Shown here piece after piece: positions 8,400 through 16,404 of a stretch of DNA of 64,000 nt. Both the position numbers and the translations under genes were made by a program. The stretch comes from Nigerium massiliense (GTDB lineage: Bacteria > Actinomycetota > Actinomycetes > Propionibacteriales > Propionibacteriaceae). The stretch's first letter is position 1, and the number at the start of each line of letters is the position of its first letter. Where the stretch lies: NCBI RefSeq assembly GCF_000826085.1, contig NZ_CCYM01000003.1, positions 1,493,178 to 1,557,177 on the forward strand, given 5' to 3'. The notes under the pieces are model-generated. The model saw only the letters and a list, made by a program, of their open reading frames with translations. It had not been told where the DNA came from and ran no database searches.

Positions 8400-9026
8400 A
8401 TCGCTGTGCACGATGCACCCGGCCACGCCCACATCATCGGCTGTCCGGCGTGAGACGGCCGAATTCAACGCTGCCACAGCGAGTTTGGACTTCATCCGGG
8501 AATCGATTGAGTATCCGACGATCCTTCCGGAGCAGGCGTCCTTGATCGCACACAAGTACAGCTTCCCTTCGTTGGTCTTGTGTTCGGTGATGTCGGTCAA
8601 CCACACCGTGTTCACCTGTTCGGCGGCGGTGAAGTCGTGCCGGGTGCGGCCCTTGTCATCCTCGAACGCGAGCAGATCGTCATGCACCGGCGGTCCGGGC
8701 CGCGGTCGACCAGCCCGTTTCTTGGCGAACACCGACCACCACGAATTGGCCGAGCAGATCGCCCACGCCGTTCGCGGGCTCATCTGCTGGCCCTCGTCGC
8801 CGGCCTCGTCGCGGCAGTACCGGTATCCGAACGCCGGGTCGTCACGGTGGGCGTCGAACAACGCGTTCGCCCGGTACGCCCACGCCAACTCGGCGTCACT
8901 GACCGGGCACGCCAGCCACCGGTAGTACTGCTGGCGACACAATCTCAGGACCCGGCACGTCACCGTCACAGGCACCCGGACCGGGTGCTCATGCGCGGCC
9001 AACTCGCGGACGAGCGGGAACATCAT
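8400..9026 (-). pseudogene. Element A transposase orfB, N-terminal half
   Basis: About 209 residues run from the ATG at 9026 to C-I-V-H-S-D, where element G begins. It contains the HTH_21 region and the first catalytic Asp (VWLTDITEHKTNEG). The second Asp is the last residue before the insertion. The start overlaps the orfA stop as ATGATG. It is disrupted, and its missing part lies at 6727-7029. Confidence 0.88.
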
Positions 9027-9316
9027 TTTGGGGGCAGATTCGCCTGCGACAGATAGGCCGCGGCGCGACGCAGCACCTCGTTCTCCTGCTCCAACAGGCG
9101 GTTTCGCCGTTTCAGCTCGCGCAGCTCCGCATTATCCGTCGCGGTCGTGCCGGGCTTGTTCCCGTCGTCGACGTCGGCCTTGCGCAGCCACTTGTTCAAC
9201 GTCATCTCGTGGATCCCGAAGTCCTTGGCGACCTGTGCCAACGTGACGCCCGCTTCGCGGGCGCGCGCGACGCGCACCACGTCGTCGCGGAACTCTTTCG
9301 GATAGGGCTTGGGCAT
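9023..9316 (-). CDS. Element A transposase, orfA
   Basis: The protein has 97 residues from the ATG followed by P-K-P-Y-P-K-E-F. It has an IS3 OrfA helix-turn-helix (VTLAQVAKDFGIHEMTLNKW) and a coiled-coil tail (LRELKRRNRLLEQENEVLRR). It is intact, but its partner orfB is interrupted. A run CCCCCAAAATGATG at the junction could support programmed -1 frameshifting, as in other IS3 elements; this is inference. Confidence 0.88.
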   Translation of the reverse strand: MPKPYPKEFRDDVVRVARAREAGVTLAQVAKDFGIHEMTLNKWLRKADVDDGNKPGTTATDNAELRELKRRNRLLEQENEVLRRAAAYLSQANLPPK

Positions 9317-9385
9317 CACAGCATCCTTCCAGGCCGCCCTGCCAGGCAAGCCAGATCAGATGTCACCTATCCGTGCAGCAGTCCC

Positions 9386-10005
9386 TATTGGGCCCCGCGG
9401 TCGCTGTGATGGATCAGTCCGCTTTGGCAGCGCACGGCGCCACTGGTCAGCAGTGCGTGCTCCAGCGCCAGCAGGGGCAGGCCGTCGGTATGGAGGGTCG
9501 CAGCGACCGCCCATCCGACGATCTTGCGAGTGCATACGTCGGTGATGAACGCGACGTAGCAGAATCCGGCGAGGATCCGCACGTAGGTCATGTCAGCGAC
9601 CCACAGGCGGTTCGGCTGCTCTGCAGTAAAGCGCCGCTCGACCAGATCCGGGCGGGCATCGGGCACGTGAGTGGGGTATGTGGTGACCGGCTTCCGGCCA
9701 CGCCGTACCCCCTGAAGGCCAGCTCCTCGCATAAGGCGGGCGACCTGGTCACGGCCCATATCCCAGCCAGCGCGCCGCATCGCATGGTGCATCTTCCGCA
9801 CCCCGTAGACGCTGTAGTTCTCGGCGTGGATGCGCCGGAGCTCCGGCAGGAGAACCTCATCCCGCAGAGCTCTGGCCGAGGTTGGGCGTGCCTTGGCGGC
9901 CCGGTAGCCGCGGGAGGTGATGAACCCACACTCTGTCGCGCTAAGCACGCGGCAGATGGCCTCGACCCCGAACCGATCACGGTGCTCGTCGATGAACCGG
10001 ATCAT
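9386..10005 (-). pseudogene. Element B transposase orfB, truncated at its 3' end
   Basis: About 206 residues start with M-I-R-F-I-D-E-H-R. HTH_21 (YSVYGVRKMHHAMRRAG) is followed by the rve core with the first Asp (WVADMTYVRI) and second Asp (HHSDRGAQ). The protein is cut directly after the second catalytic Asp motif, so the catalytic Glu (DNALAETVNGL in the full copies) is absent and this copy is inactive. The start overlaps orfA by four bases. Confidence 0.88.
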
Positions 10006-10316
10006 CTCGTCGTGGGGCGGTCGAGTTCCGCGGCGAAAAAAGCCGAGGCCGCTTTGAGGATCTCGTTGGCACGGCGAGCTTCAGCCAGTTCACGGCGCAA
10101 ACGCCGGTTCTCCTCCTCGAGCGACTCGCTGCTGCCAGCGGACGGTTCGGTGGGGCCGTAGCGGTTGCACCAGATCCTCAGCGTCTCCGTGCCGACACCG
10201 AGCTGCGGGGCGATGGCACGTATCGACTCTGCACGTGGGCCGCCCTCGCGCGCCTGGCGGTCGTAGACCATCCGCACGGCGCGGTCACGCAGCTCGGGAC
10301 TGAACTTCTTGGGCAT
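10002..10316 (-). CDS. Element B transposase, orfA
   Basis: This IS3 OrfA has 104 residues: M-P-K-K-F-S-P-E-L-R-D-R-A-V, a helix-turn-helix around 30-50 (SIRAIAPQLGVGTETLRIW), and a coiled coil (LEEENRRLRRELAEARRANEIL). It is intact, but its partner is truncated. It lies 48 bases inside the terminal repeat. Confidence 0.9.
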   Translation of the reverse strand: MPKKFSPELRDRAVRMVYDRQAREGGPRAESIRAIAPQLGVGTETLRIWCNRYGPTEPSAGSSESLEEENRRLRRELAEARRANEILKAASAFFAAELDRPTTR

Positions 10317-10364
10317 ACTCCGATTCTCCTTGCTGAGACTCGGAACGAAACCCAGGGCGCTTCA

Positions 10365-10439
10365 CGCCGGACAGACCATCACCGCCCACCCAAAAATCGA
10401 CGCCGAAGCCGCCAACGTCATCGAGAAGATCTCAGGGCA
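10365..10439 (+). pseudogene. Short coding remnant beside element B
   Basis: The frame entering from element B reads A-G-Q-T-I-T-A-H-P-K-I-D-A-E-A-A-N-V-I-E and stops about seven residues later. It looks like a protein C-terminus cut by element B, but the family is not recognisable. Confidence 0.25.
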
Positions 10440-10515
10440 CTAAAAGCCCTTAAGCCCGAGCTCTACGGCTGCCGGCCATGACCGGTTCGGGCCAAAGCCC
10501 GCCGCGAGGTCGCTT

Positions 10516-10652
10516 ACTGAATCGGGATCGTCTACAACCGTTGCCGCGTGCACTCGGGCCTCGACAGCACCAGCCCGGTCGCGTTCGAGAAAGCCATCGA
10601 GACCGTCGAGGGCGAGACCGGAGAACACGCTGATCAGGCCCAAGCAACTTGA
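10516..10652 (+). pseudogene. IS3 orfB C-terminal remnant
   Basis: The plus-strand frame reads I-V-Y-N-R-C-R-V-H-S-G-L-D-S-T-S-P-V, then FEKAIETVEG, and stops at 10650-10652. YNRxRxHSxL followed by a T/L-S-P-x-x-F/Y is the standard tail of IS3 OrfB. Nothing of the catalytic core remains. The rest of 10440-10788 has no recognisable gene. Confidence 0.6.
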
Positions 10653-10788
10653 ATAAACCGTCAACGATTGCGGGCCGGCCCACGGCCCTACAAGCCAGCC
10701 CTTCAGCATGCCTGGCCCCGTACCCGGCCCTCGAATCAGTCCGCCCCCGCTGCCCCAGCCCCGCCCGGGGCAGCGGGGAAGACGTAGG

Positions 10789-11715
10789 TTAAACTCTCGT
10801 CGACTTGTCGAAACGCGTCACGATCTCGACAAGCGCGTCCGGATTCTCCTCGGCGATCCAGTGTCCCGACGCCGGGACCGCCTCGAAGTGAACGTTTTCA
10901 GCCACCTCGAGACCCATAGCTTCCGTCACCTCGCTGAACAGGCTCATTTCTCCGCAGAGTCCGAGGGTGGGGACCGTGAGCTTTCCGCCTTCCTCAATTG
11001 CGGCCTGAGTGTCGAGCGCATCCTGGTCGAACGCACGGTAGAGGTCGAAGCCGGCGCGCATGGCGCCCGGTTCGTTGAACTGCCGAGCGAAGTACTCCGT
11101 GTCTACCGCGGTCGGCTTGAAGCCGAGCTTGTCGTAGAAGTGCTGCAGGTACCAGCGCTCGCGCCCGGCCGTGAGCGCCTCCGGAAGGTCGAAGATCCGG
11201 TGAAACGAGAAATGGAATAGCGTGGGGTCGTTCTTCATCTTCTCGTGGATCGTCGTCCCAGGAAGCGGCGCCTCGCCGTAGCCCATAGCTCGTGTGTCGT
11301 CGCGATAGCGGAGCGCGTACGCGGTGGCGAGTTGGCCGCCGAGGTCGTGCCCCATCACAAAGGCTGGCTCAGTCAACCCCAGGTGGTCGAAGAGGAGGCA
11401 ATGGATGTCCTCCGCCATCGACCGCTTGTCGTAACCACCGCGGGGCAGCTCGGAAACCCGCGGGTCGCTGGTCAAACCGTAGTCCTGGCGCGGCCTGGAA
11501 GTATTCCCCGCGCCGCGGTAGTCAGGGGCGATGACACGGTAACCCGCCTCGGCGAACATCGGAATGACGTGTCGCCACTGCCAGGCCGTCTCCGGCCAGC
11601 CGTGAAGCAGAACGAGCGTGTTTGTGCCCTCGCCGGCGTGGAAGTAATGCATGCGGACGCCGGTGCTGAGTAGGGCGGTGCCTGATTCTAGGGTAATCGA
11701 ACTGGTATCTGACAT
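10789..11715 (-). CDS. Alpha/beta hydrolase (epoxide hydrolase / dehalogenase type)
   Basis: The protein has 308 residues. The fold markers are the oxyanion motif LLHGWPETAWQW (about 38-49), the DYRG loop, and the nucleophile elbow VMGHDLGGQLA, where Asp rather than Ser is the nucleophile. That choice marks the epoxide hydrolase and haloalkane dehalogenase group. A His in SGHWIAEENP near the C-terminus completes the triad. A cap domain lies at about 150-230. The ATG at 11715 has GGAG nine bases upstream. It follows a sugar-isomerase-like gene by 54 bases in the same operon. The natural substrate is unknown, and the sequence does not separate epoxides, lactones and esters. Confidence 0.82.
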   Translation of the reverse strand: MSDTSSITLESGTALLSTGVRMHYFHAGEGTNTLVLLHGWPETAWQWRHVIPMFAEAGYRVIAPDYRGAGNTSRPRQDYGLTSDPRVSELPRGGYDKRSMAEDIHCLLFDHLGLTEPAFVMGHDLGGQLATAYALRYRDDTRAMGYGEAPLPGTTIHEKMKNDPTLFHFSFHRIFDLPEALTAGRERWYLQHFYDKLGFKPTAVDTEYFARQFNEPGAMRAGFDLYRAFDQDALDTQAAIEEGGKLTVPTLGLCGEMSLFSEVTEAMGLEVAENVHFEAVPASGHWIAEENPDALVEIVTRFDKSTRV

Positions 11716-11769
11716 GAAATCCAACTCCTATTGGCTGTAGAACGATGTGGGGTTGGCGCCTGCTGAGTA

Positions 11770-12105
11770 TCAAGAATGCTGCTTTTCTAAGCCAACCAAG
11801 TACACCTCCTCCTCAAGAGCACATGCTCCTCGAGTGAGCTGTACATCGCGATGAAGTGCCGCCAGGTGGATGCCGGTCAACTCGATCCCATGGTCGTCGA
11901 GTGCCCACTGGAACACCGAGAGTTCACTTCCCATGGGTAGCAGATTGCCGGCGAATAGCTCCATCCTCATAAAACCGCTGGCTGCGATCACCTCAAGCGT
12001 GGGGTCGACTTCCCGGGGTGAGGTAGAAACCGAACGAAATGCCGGTCGCCGCGCCCTGCACCCGCAGAGCTCCACCCCTGGCGTTCGCTCCATACGCGAG
12101 CTCAT
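11770..12105 (-). CDS. Short TIM-barrel sugar isomerase/epimerase-like protein
   Basis: The protein has 111 residues, well under half the usual 270-300 of the xylose isomerase-like TIM-barrel family. The middle reads SREVDPTLEVIAASGF-x-RMELFAGNLL...ALDDHGIELTGIHL, like the first two beta-alpha units of those enzymes, but the metal-binding and catalytic parts are missing. A good SD (AGGAGG, ten bases from the ATG) and a promoter remain. It may be a truncated gene that still drives the downstream hydrolase, or a small binding protein. I consider decay more likely. Confidence 0.5.
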   Translation of the reverse strand: MSSRMERTPGVELCGCRARRPAFRSVSTSPREVDPTLEVIAASGFMRMELFAGNLLPMGSELSVFQWALDDHGIELTGIHLAALHRDVQLTRGACALEEEVYLVGLEKQHS

Positions 12106-12139
12106 CGTCTGCTCGCCTCCTCGGTGAGACGTGTAAAAT

Positions 12140-12169
12140 AGCGTAGGGCTTCTGACGGGCCAAAGTCAA
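12140..12169 (-). promoter_or_regulatory. Sigma-70-type promoter for the hydrolase operon
   Basis: On the minus strand TTGACT (12164-12169) and TACGCT (12140-12145) are spaced by 18 bases, about 35 bases before the ATG of the isomerase-like gene. It is the only good promoter match for the two-gene operon. Confidence 0.55.
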
Positions 12170-12324
12170 TGGGCTCTTCAGAGTTGAGTGTGGGGTAACC
12201 CGTCGAGGCCTCCGGTGATGAGGAGCTTTCGGAGGCGGTAGTGCTCGAAGCTCGGAACCCGCGGGTGATGCTGTCCCGCGTCAAGTGATTGGCAGGGTTT
12301 CGGGCTCAATACCGACTCTCGCCG

Positions 12325-12545
12325 TGGAGCCGTCAGGGTTGAACCAGTCGAAGCAGTTGTCATGAAGTCGCCGTTTGGCGAGGTTGCGACGGGTACCATG
12401 ACCGTTACCCGCGGCAGTCCTGCGCAGCCCACCAGTTCGGCTGGCCAAGCTTAGCTCGACAACGACTCCGGATGAAGACCGAGCTGACCGAGCTCGAGAC
12501 GAAAAGCATCCGCACGCACGCGCCCACCATACCGAGCCCAAATAG
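12325..12545. repeat. 221-bp imperfect repeat, copy 1
   Basis: About 220 bases are shared in the same orientation with 23075-23295, with scattered substitutions. Both copies contain GAACCAGTCGAAGC (or a one-base variant), GGTTGCGACGGG, TTAGCTCGACAACG and CCCAAATAG. No conserved reading frame survives in both, so it is an IS end remnant or a non-coding mobile repeat. Confidence 0.6.
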
Positions 12546-12733
12546 TATGACTTCTGGGCGGCGCTGGCCGAGCTGGCGGCCAGCCAGATCCGCGACCAAC
12601 TCCGCGCAGCGGGCATCCCGGCCTTGGTCACCCACCGCGCCAAAGACCCCGCCAGTCTGCAGACCAAGGTCCGCAACCTCCTGATCAAGGAGCCCGACGC
12701 CGATCTCGAGGTCCGCATCGTCGACTCGGTGGT
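12546..12733 (+). pseudogene. RelA/SpoT-like domain fragment
   Basis: About 62 codons on the plus strand read A-S-Q-I-R-D-Q-L-R-A-A-G-I-P-A-L-V-T-H-R, then AKDPASLQTKVRNLL. This resembles the start of the RelA_SpoT nucleotidyltransferase domain (a helix, G-I-x-x-x-V-x-x-R-x-K-x-x-x-S-x-x-x-K). It starts abruptly after the repeat at 12545 and loses the family pattern after IVDSV. No catalytic residues are present, so it is a scar. Confidence 0.4.
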
Positions 12734-12744
12734 GCCTTGGTGGA

Positions 12745-13230
12745 GTCGTGCGGTGACCTGTCCGCTCGGGACGACCCAGAGGTCCCTGCCAGCCCCGCGG
12801 GGGTATCCTTCGGCGACGAGCTCACCATCGAATGCCACGGTCATTACTCCAAGGTCCACGGTGGCCTCAGGGAGTTCAATGCCGAGCGGCACGCGCGCTT
12901 CCACGTGGACGAGGTCGCCGCTGCGGCCGGTGATCGGGCTGGTGGTTGCCATGCCCGAGGGGATCTCAATCTTGTCCCTCTCAAGGGTCGTGGGCGATTC
13001 GTCGAGGAGGCGGGCCATGAGCTGGATCCCCAGGCACAGTCCGTGGTCGGCCAGCAGCGTTGGCCGCAGGTAGAGCCGGGCGGCCGCTTCGTCCTGGAGC
13101 CGGGCCAGTGCCCTGGCCGTGGGGACCAAGCGATCGACGAACGCTCTTGCTGACGCGTCGAACTCCCGCAGCAAGTCCGGGGCCATCTGGGGGATGGGCC
13201 CGCACTCGGGGGCGACGCCCAACCTAAGCC
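12745..13230 (-). pseudogene. Gene fragment of unknown family
   Basis: The minus strand encodes about 150 protein-like residues: LLREFDASARAFVDRLV, then EAAARLYLRPTLLADHG, and a beta-rich end (VDLGVMTVAFDGELVAEGY). It then runs into the RelA/SpoT scar, and the frame continues nonsensically into the 221-bp repeat. The composition is like real protein, and no promoter or SD is evident. I do not recognise the family. Confidence 0.4.
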
Positions 13231-13452
13231 CACTTACCCCACGACACCACAGGGGTGCGGGCGGCAAGCGGCCCTTACCCTCGAACCAGGTCATCTGCCC
13301 TCCGGGGACCGCACGCGGCACCTCCGGGAGCCCCACCAAAACCGGGTCTGCCTGCGATATCGTGTGCGCGGAGCAGGCACGGATGTGGTCAGCAGTGTGT
13401 GGGATATCTCTATCACCAGAGCGTCAAGAACCTGTCAGCCACCAACCGCGAT

Positions 13453-13494
13453 GCGACGTGGCCGGGACGCCCTAAGGTGTCCCGGCCACGTCGC
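13453..13494 (-). terminator. Terminator of the ABC/GH35 operon
   Basis: Arms of 19 bases (13453-13471 and 13476-13494) pair with one mismatch around a four-base loop. It starts 12 bases after the stop codon at 13506 of the last gene in the minus-strand operon. No U-run follows, as is common in high-GC actinobacteria. Confidence 0.7.
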
Positions 13495-13505
13495 CTCTGA
13501 GTGGG

Positions 13506-14285
13506 TCAGCCCACGCGCTCGACCTTGAAGTCGTCGCCGAGCTCGGCCAGGACTGCGGCCTTGTCGTCAGCAGCCAGGAATCGCTCGGCTGCGTCACGGG
13601 TGGCACTCACCACGAGCCCAACCTTGCCCTCGCGTCCGTTGGCGAAGGTCACCAGACGCTGGGTGACCTCAGCACGGTCGCCATGGATGTCGACCAGGCT
13701 CGGGTCCGCGGTTCCGATCGAGATGACCTTGCGGTCACCGTCGAAACGCAGGATGAGACTCGTCCACAGGGCGCCCTCGTCGTGCACGGCCAGCACGGCT
13801 GTGCTGTCCGGCGCCACGAATGCCTCCGCAGCCGCAACCACGTCGTCATGCGATGCGCCCAGCTTCCACTGCAGGCCCAGGGTCTGGTCGGCCGGTTCCG
13901 GGGCCGTCACGATCGACGACGAGTAGCGGTCGCGCAGCAGGCTCCAGGAGCGGGAGACGAAGACGTCGAGGTCTTCGTCGGCCTGCCAGGCGTTCTGGTA
14001 CTCGGCGAAGTACTCGTCCATCGCGTCGCGCTCGGCGACCAGCACGAAGTCCGCGGTCTCGCGGTTGGCTTCGTAGAGGGCATCGGCCGCGGCCTGCAGG
14101 TCGTCGACCTTCGCCGGGGCCTGAGCCACCTCGGCGCCGTGGGTGTGGCGGCACTTGACCACCTCACCCTTCTCGAGCAGGCACACGACCCGGCGGGCGC
14201 CCTTGGCGGAACGCAGCAGCAGGTGCTGCGCATTGCGCCACTGGTCCACGTCCAGATCGGCCATCAAAACATCACCGTGAAGCAT
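13506..14285 (-). CDS. Protein of unknown function, last gene of the GH35 operon
   Basis: This soluble protein has 259 residues, with no signal peptide or membrane helix, and is acidic and Ala-rich. I do not recognise a family. The first ~60 residues look like a small beta domain with two Cys and two His (RRVVCLLEKGEVVKCRHTHG). The middle is helical (about 75-130). The last third alternates beta strands and helices (TAVLAVHDEGALWTSLILRF...VGLVVSATRDAAERF), as in a Rossmann-like or sensor domain. AGGA lies about eight bases upstream of the ATG. It is 11 bases downstream of the GH35 gene and ends at a strong terminator, so it is part of the same operon and presumably of galactoside metabolism. 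Confidence 0.75.
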   Translation of the reverse strand: MLHGDVLMADLDVDQWRNAQHLLLRSAKGARRVVCLLEKGEVVKCRHTHGAEVAQAPAKVDDLQAAADALYEANRETADFVLVAERDAMDEYFAEYQNAWQADEDLDVFVSRSWSLLRDRYSSSIVTAPEPADQTLGLQWKLGASHDDVVAAAEAFVAPDSTAVLAVHDEGALWTSLILRFDGDRKVISIGTADPSLVDIHGDRAEVTQRLVTFANGREGKVGLVVSATRDAAERFLAADDKAAVLAELGDDFKVERVG

Positions 14286-14296
14286 TGGAGTTCCTT

Positions 14297-16351
14297 TCAG
14301 CTCTTCAGCGAGCAGTCGTAGACGTTGATCGAGTAAGCGGGCATGGAGGCCTGCAGCTGGCTGCCCTGGACGGTGCCCGGCTGGCCGGACCACAGCTCGG
14401 TGCCCTTGTCGGCCTCGAAGGGCAGTTCGACACTGGCTTCGATGGCTTCGGCGGTCGGATTGGCGATGAAGACCACTCGACGCTTCTCGTCGTTCAGGTC
14501 CACGTGGACGACCACGTCAAGGCGGGGATCGCTCTTGCCGACGGTCGGCACTTCGGCCGCGGCGCAGGCCTGCTGGAGGACTACCCCGGCATCTTCGCCG
14601 TCCTTGACGACGAACCACTTGCCCTGGCCGGACTCGACAGCGTCCTTGAGGATGGTGCAGGGGTTCATCTGGGAATCGAGCTCGGGCAGCTTCGGGCCGA
14701 TCACGGCGCAGCCACCACCGGCGACGAAGTCCACCAGCGCCTGCTGGGTCTTCTCGTCGAGGTAGTCCAGCGTCGGCAGCACGATGATGCGTCGCTGTCC
14801 CCAGCGGGCGGGTGCCAGGTCCGTGTCGGAGATCACGAAGTCGTGACCACCGGCGGAAAGTGCCTCGAAGTAGGCGCCGAAGGCCTTGCTCTTCTCCAGC
14901 TGCACAGGAGCGTCGAAGCCCAGCTTCTCCTCGCTGATGGTCAGCGGGTTCGCGTACTCGCTGAAGCCCGAGGGTGTCTCCAGGAAGTCGCCCGGGAAGG
15001 AGACCAGCACCGAGGCGGCCTCGAGCCGGTCGTACTCGCGGTTGGCCAGCAGGAGCACCTGCGCGTCACGACGCAGGCCCGTGAAGCCGCCCTCGGACTG
15101 CATCCGGTTGGCATTGCCGAACATCTCGGCGTGGTCCTCGCGAACCCGGCCGTCGCGACGGATCGGGGAGTCGAGCCACCGGTCACGCTCCACCAGCATG
15201 TAGCGGCTGAATCCCTTGATGCCCTGCATCAGCGCGGCCTTGGTGACGAATTCCTCGTCGTAGAGCTCGCCCGGGTTGAGGTACCAGGGCCACACACCCG
15301 CGATGAACTCAGGGATGTAGGGGAAACGGCTGGTGCCCACCACGTAGGAGCCGACCGTCTTGACGTGGCTGTAGAGCTCCTTGCGGGAGTAGATGTCGAA
15401 GCCGACGAAGTCGAGCTTCTCCTCCAGCTTGGCGATGTTGAACGGCGTGGTGAAGCCAGAGGCAGCGCCACCGGGGCCGAGCGGGTGGGGGTAGTTGTGG
15501 AACAGGGCGATCTGGTCCAGACCACGCTCGCGCATCATCCCCGCCAGCCGGTCCATCGACGTGATCAGGTATTCCTCGCGGTACTCCACCCAGTCAGCCA
15601 GACGGGGGATGTCCTTCTTCGCCTTGGCCTCGAAGCGACGCGGAGGCTCGATCTCGCCCTCGCTGCCGTAGGAGGTTCCGTAGGCCTTGTTGATGCCGTC
15701 CAGACCACCGTGCTTGTCCTGAAGGAAGGAGCGGTAGAGGGCCAGCGAATCGTCGCTGTAGTCGGCTGCATAGGCATTGATGCAGAAGAAGTAGGCCATC
15801 TCGTTGTCGACCTGCGCTGCAACGATGCCGCCCTTGGGGTAGCAATGACGCGCCAGGATCTCGCAGATCGCGTCATACCACAGCGCGGTCTCCTCGAAGA
15901 ACTCGTCCGCGGCGTAGTTGACCGCCGGGATCGGCTTGGGCACCTGGGTGAGAACCGTGCGCCCACCCTTGGCGTTGCGCATCTGGAGCTTCTCGTTCTC
16001 CAGGATTCGCTTGGGGTATCCGAACCAGGTCAGCTCGGAGTTGATCTGCGGGCCGGGGCGGACGATGACCCGGAAGTCCTTCTCCTCGCACAGGGTCAGG
16101 AAGGCGTCGATGTCCTTGTTGCCCGAGAAGTCGAAGACTCCCCGCTCCACCTCGTGGATCTCCCACGGGATGTAGATCGAGATCATGTTGAAACCCATGC
16201 CCTTGACGGATTCAAGGATCGAGTCCCACTTGTCTCGGTCGAGCCTCCAGTAGTGCACGGCACCGCCGTAGAGCGAGACCGTTTCGCCATTGACACTGAA
16301 GGCGCTCTCGCCAACCGACACGGGCCGGTTGTCCGTCTGCTTCTCCATCAT
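14297..16351 (-). CDS. Beta-galactosidase-like glycoside hydrolase (GH35 family)
   Basis: The protein has 684 residues and no signal peptide, so it is cytoplasmic. The N-terminal TIM barrel carries the GH35 signature GGAVHYWRLDRDKW (29-42) and VIVRPGPQINSE (95-106). The proposed acid/base is Glu184 in AAQVDNEMAYFF and the nucleophile Glu348 in YIPEFIAGVW. A glutamine-amidotransferase-like beta/alpha domain follows (about 480-580), then a beta-rich end. It would remove terminal beta-linked galactose from imported oligosaccharides. The start is the first of two ATG codons, with GAGAGAGGAAG upstream. It lies downstream of the ABC importer, so the importer likely brings in its substrate. GH42-like proteins share this layout, but the signature fits GH35 better. 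Confidence 0.85.
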   Translation of the reverse strand: MMEKQTDNRPVSVGESAFSVNGETVSLYGGAVHYWRLDRDKWDSILESVKGMGFNMISIYIPWEIHEVERGVFDFSGNKDIDAFLTLCEEKDFRVIVRPGPQINSELTWFGYPKRILENEKLQMRNAKGGRTVLTQVPKPIPAVNYAADEFFEETALWYDAICEILARHCYPKGGIVAAQVDNEMAYFFCINAYAADYSDDSLALYRSFLQDKHGGLDGINKAYGTSYGSEGEIEPPRRFEAKAKKDIPRLADWVEYREEYLITSMDRLAGMMRERGLDQIALFHNYPHPLGPGGAASGFTTPFNIAKLEEKLDFVGFDIYSRKELYSHVKTVGSYVVGTSRFPYIPEFIAGVWPWYLNPGELYDEEFVTKAALMQGIKGFSRYMLVERDRWLDSPIRRDGRVREDHAEMFGNANRMQSEGGFTGLRRDAQVLLLANREYDRLEAASVLVSFPGDFLETPSGFSEYANPLTISEEKLGFDAPVQLEKSKAFGAYFEALSAGGHDFVISDTDLAPARWGQRRIIVLPTLDYLDEKTQQALVDFVAGGGCAVIGPKLPELDSQMNPCTILKDAVESGQGKWFVVKDGEDAGVVLQQACAAAEVPTVGKSDPRLDVVVHVDLNDEKRRVVFIANPTAEAIEASVELPFEADKGTELWSGQPGTVQGSQLQASMPAYSINVYDCSLKS

Positions 16352-16404
16352 TCTTCCTCTCTCCGTTACTGCGGACAGGTCTGTGGTTACTGCTGGTTGG
16401 ATGG

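Larger units (their letters stand above)
6695..9385 (-). mobile_element. IS3-family element A, interrupted by element G
   Basis: The terminal inverted repeats are GGGACTGCTGCACGATTGG at the left and GGGACTGCTGCACGGATAGG at the right (reverse complement). Without the 1370-base element G insertion it would be about 1.32 kb, normal for IS3. It carries orfA and a split orfB on the minus strand. The flanking bases (CTC left, TAT right) do not form a target duplication: the left side is a chromosomal gene fragment and the right side is half of element B. The flanks are therefore recombinant. Confidence 0.85.
9386..10364 (-). mobile_element. IS3-family element B, 5' part only
   Basis: The outer end is the inverted repeat TGAAGCGCCCTGGGTTTCG (reverse complement ending at 10364). 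The element stops abruptly at 9386 after ...GGGGCCCAATA, where element A begins. Compared with the uninterrupted copy at 63552-64000, the 3' third is missing. A fragment matching exactly the missing 3' part lies at 45437-45764 in the opposite orientation and begins with the same CAATA. Confidence 0.85.

Noticed and set aside
12281..13339. One 352-residue minus-strand gene
   Set aside because: The frame crosses a RelA/SpoT-like scar on the other strand and the 221-bp repeat. Only its first ~150 residues are protein-like, so it is a chance fusion.
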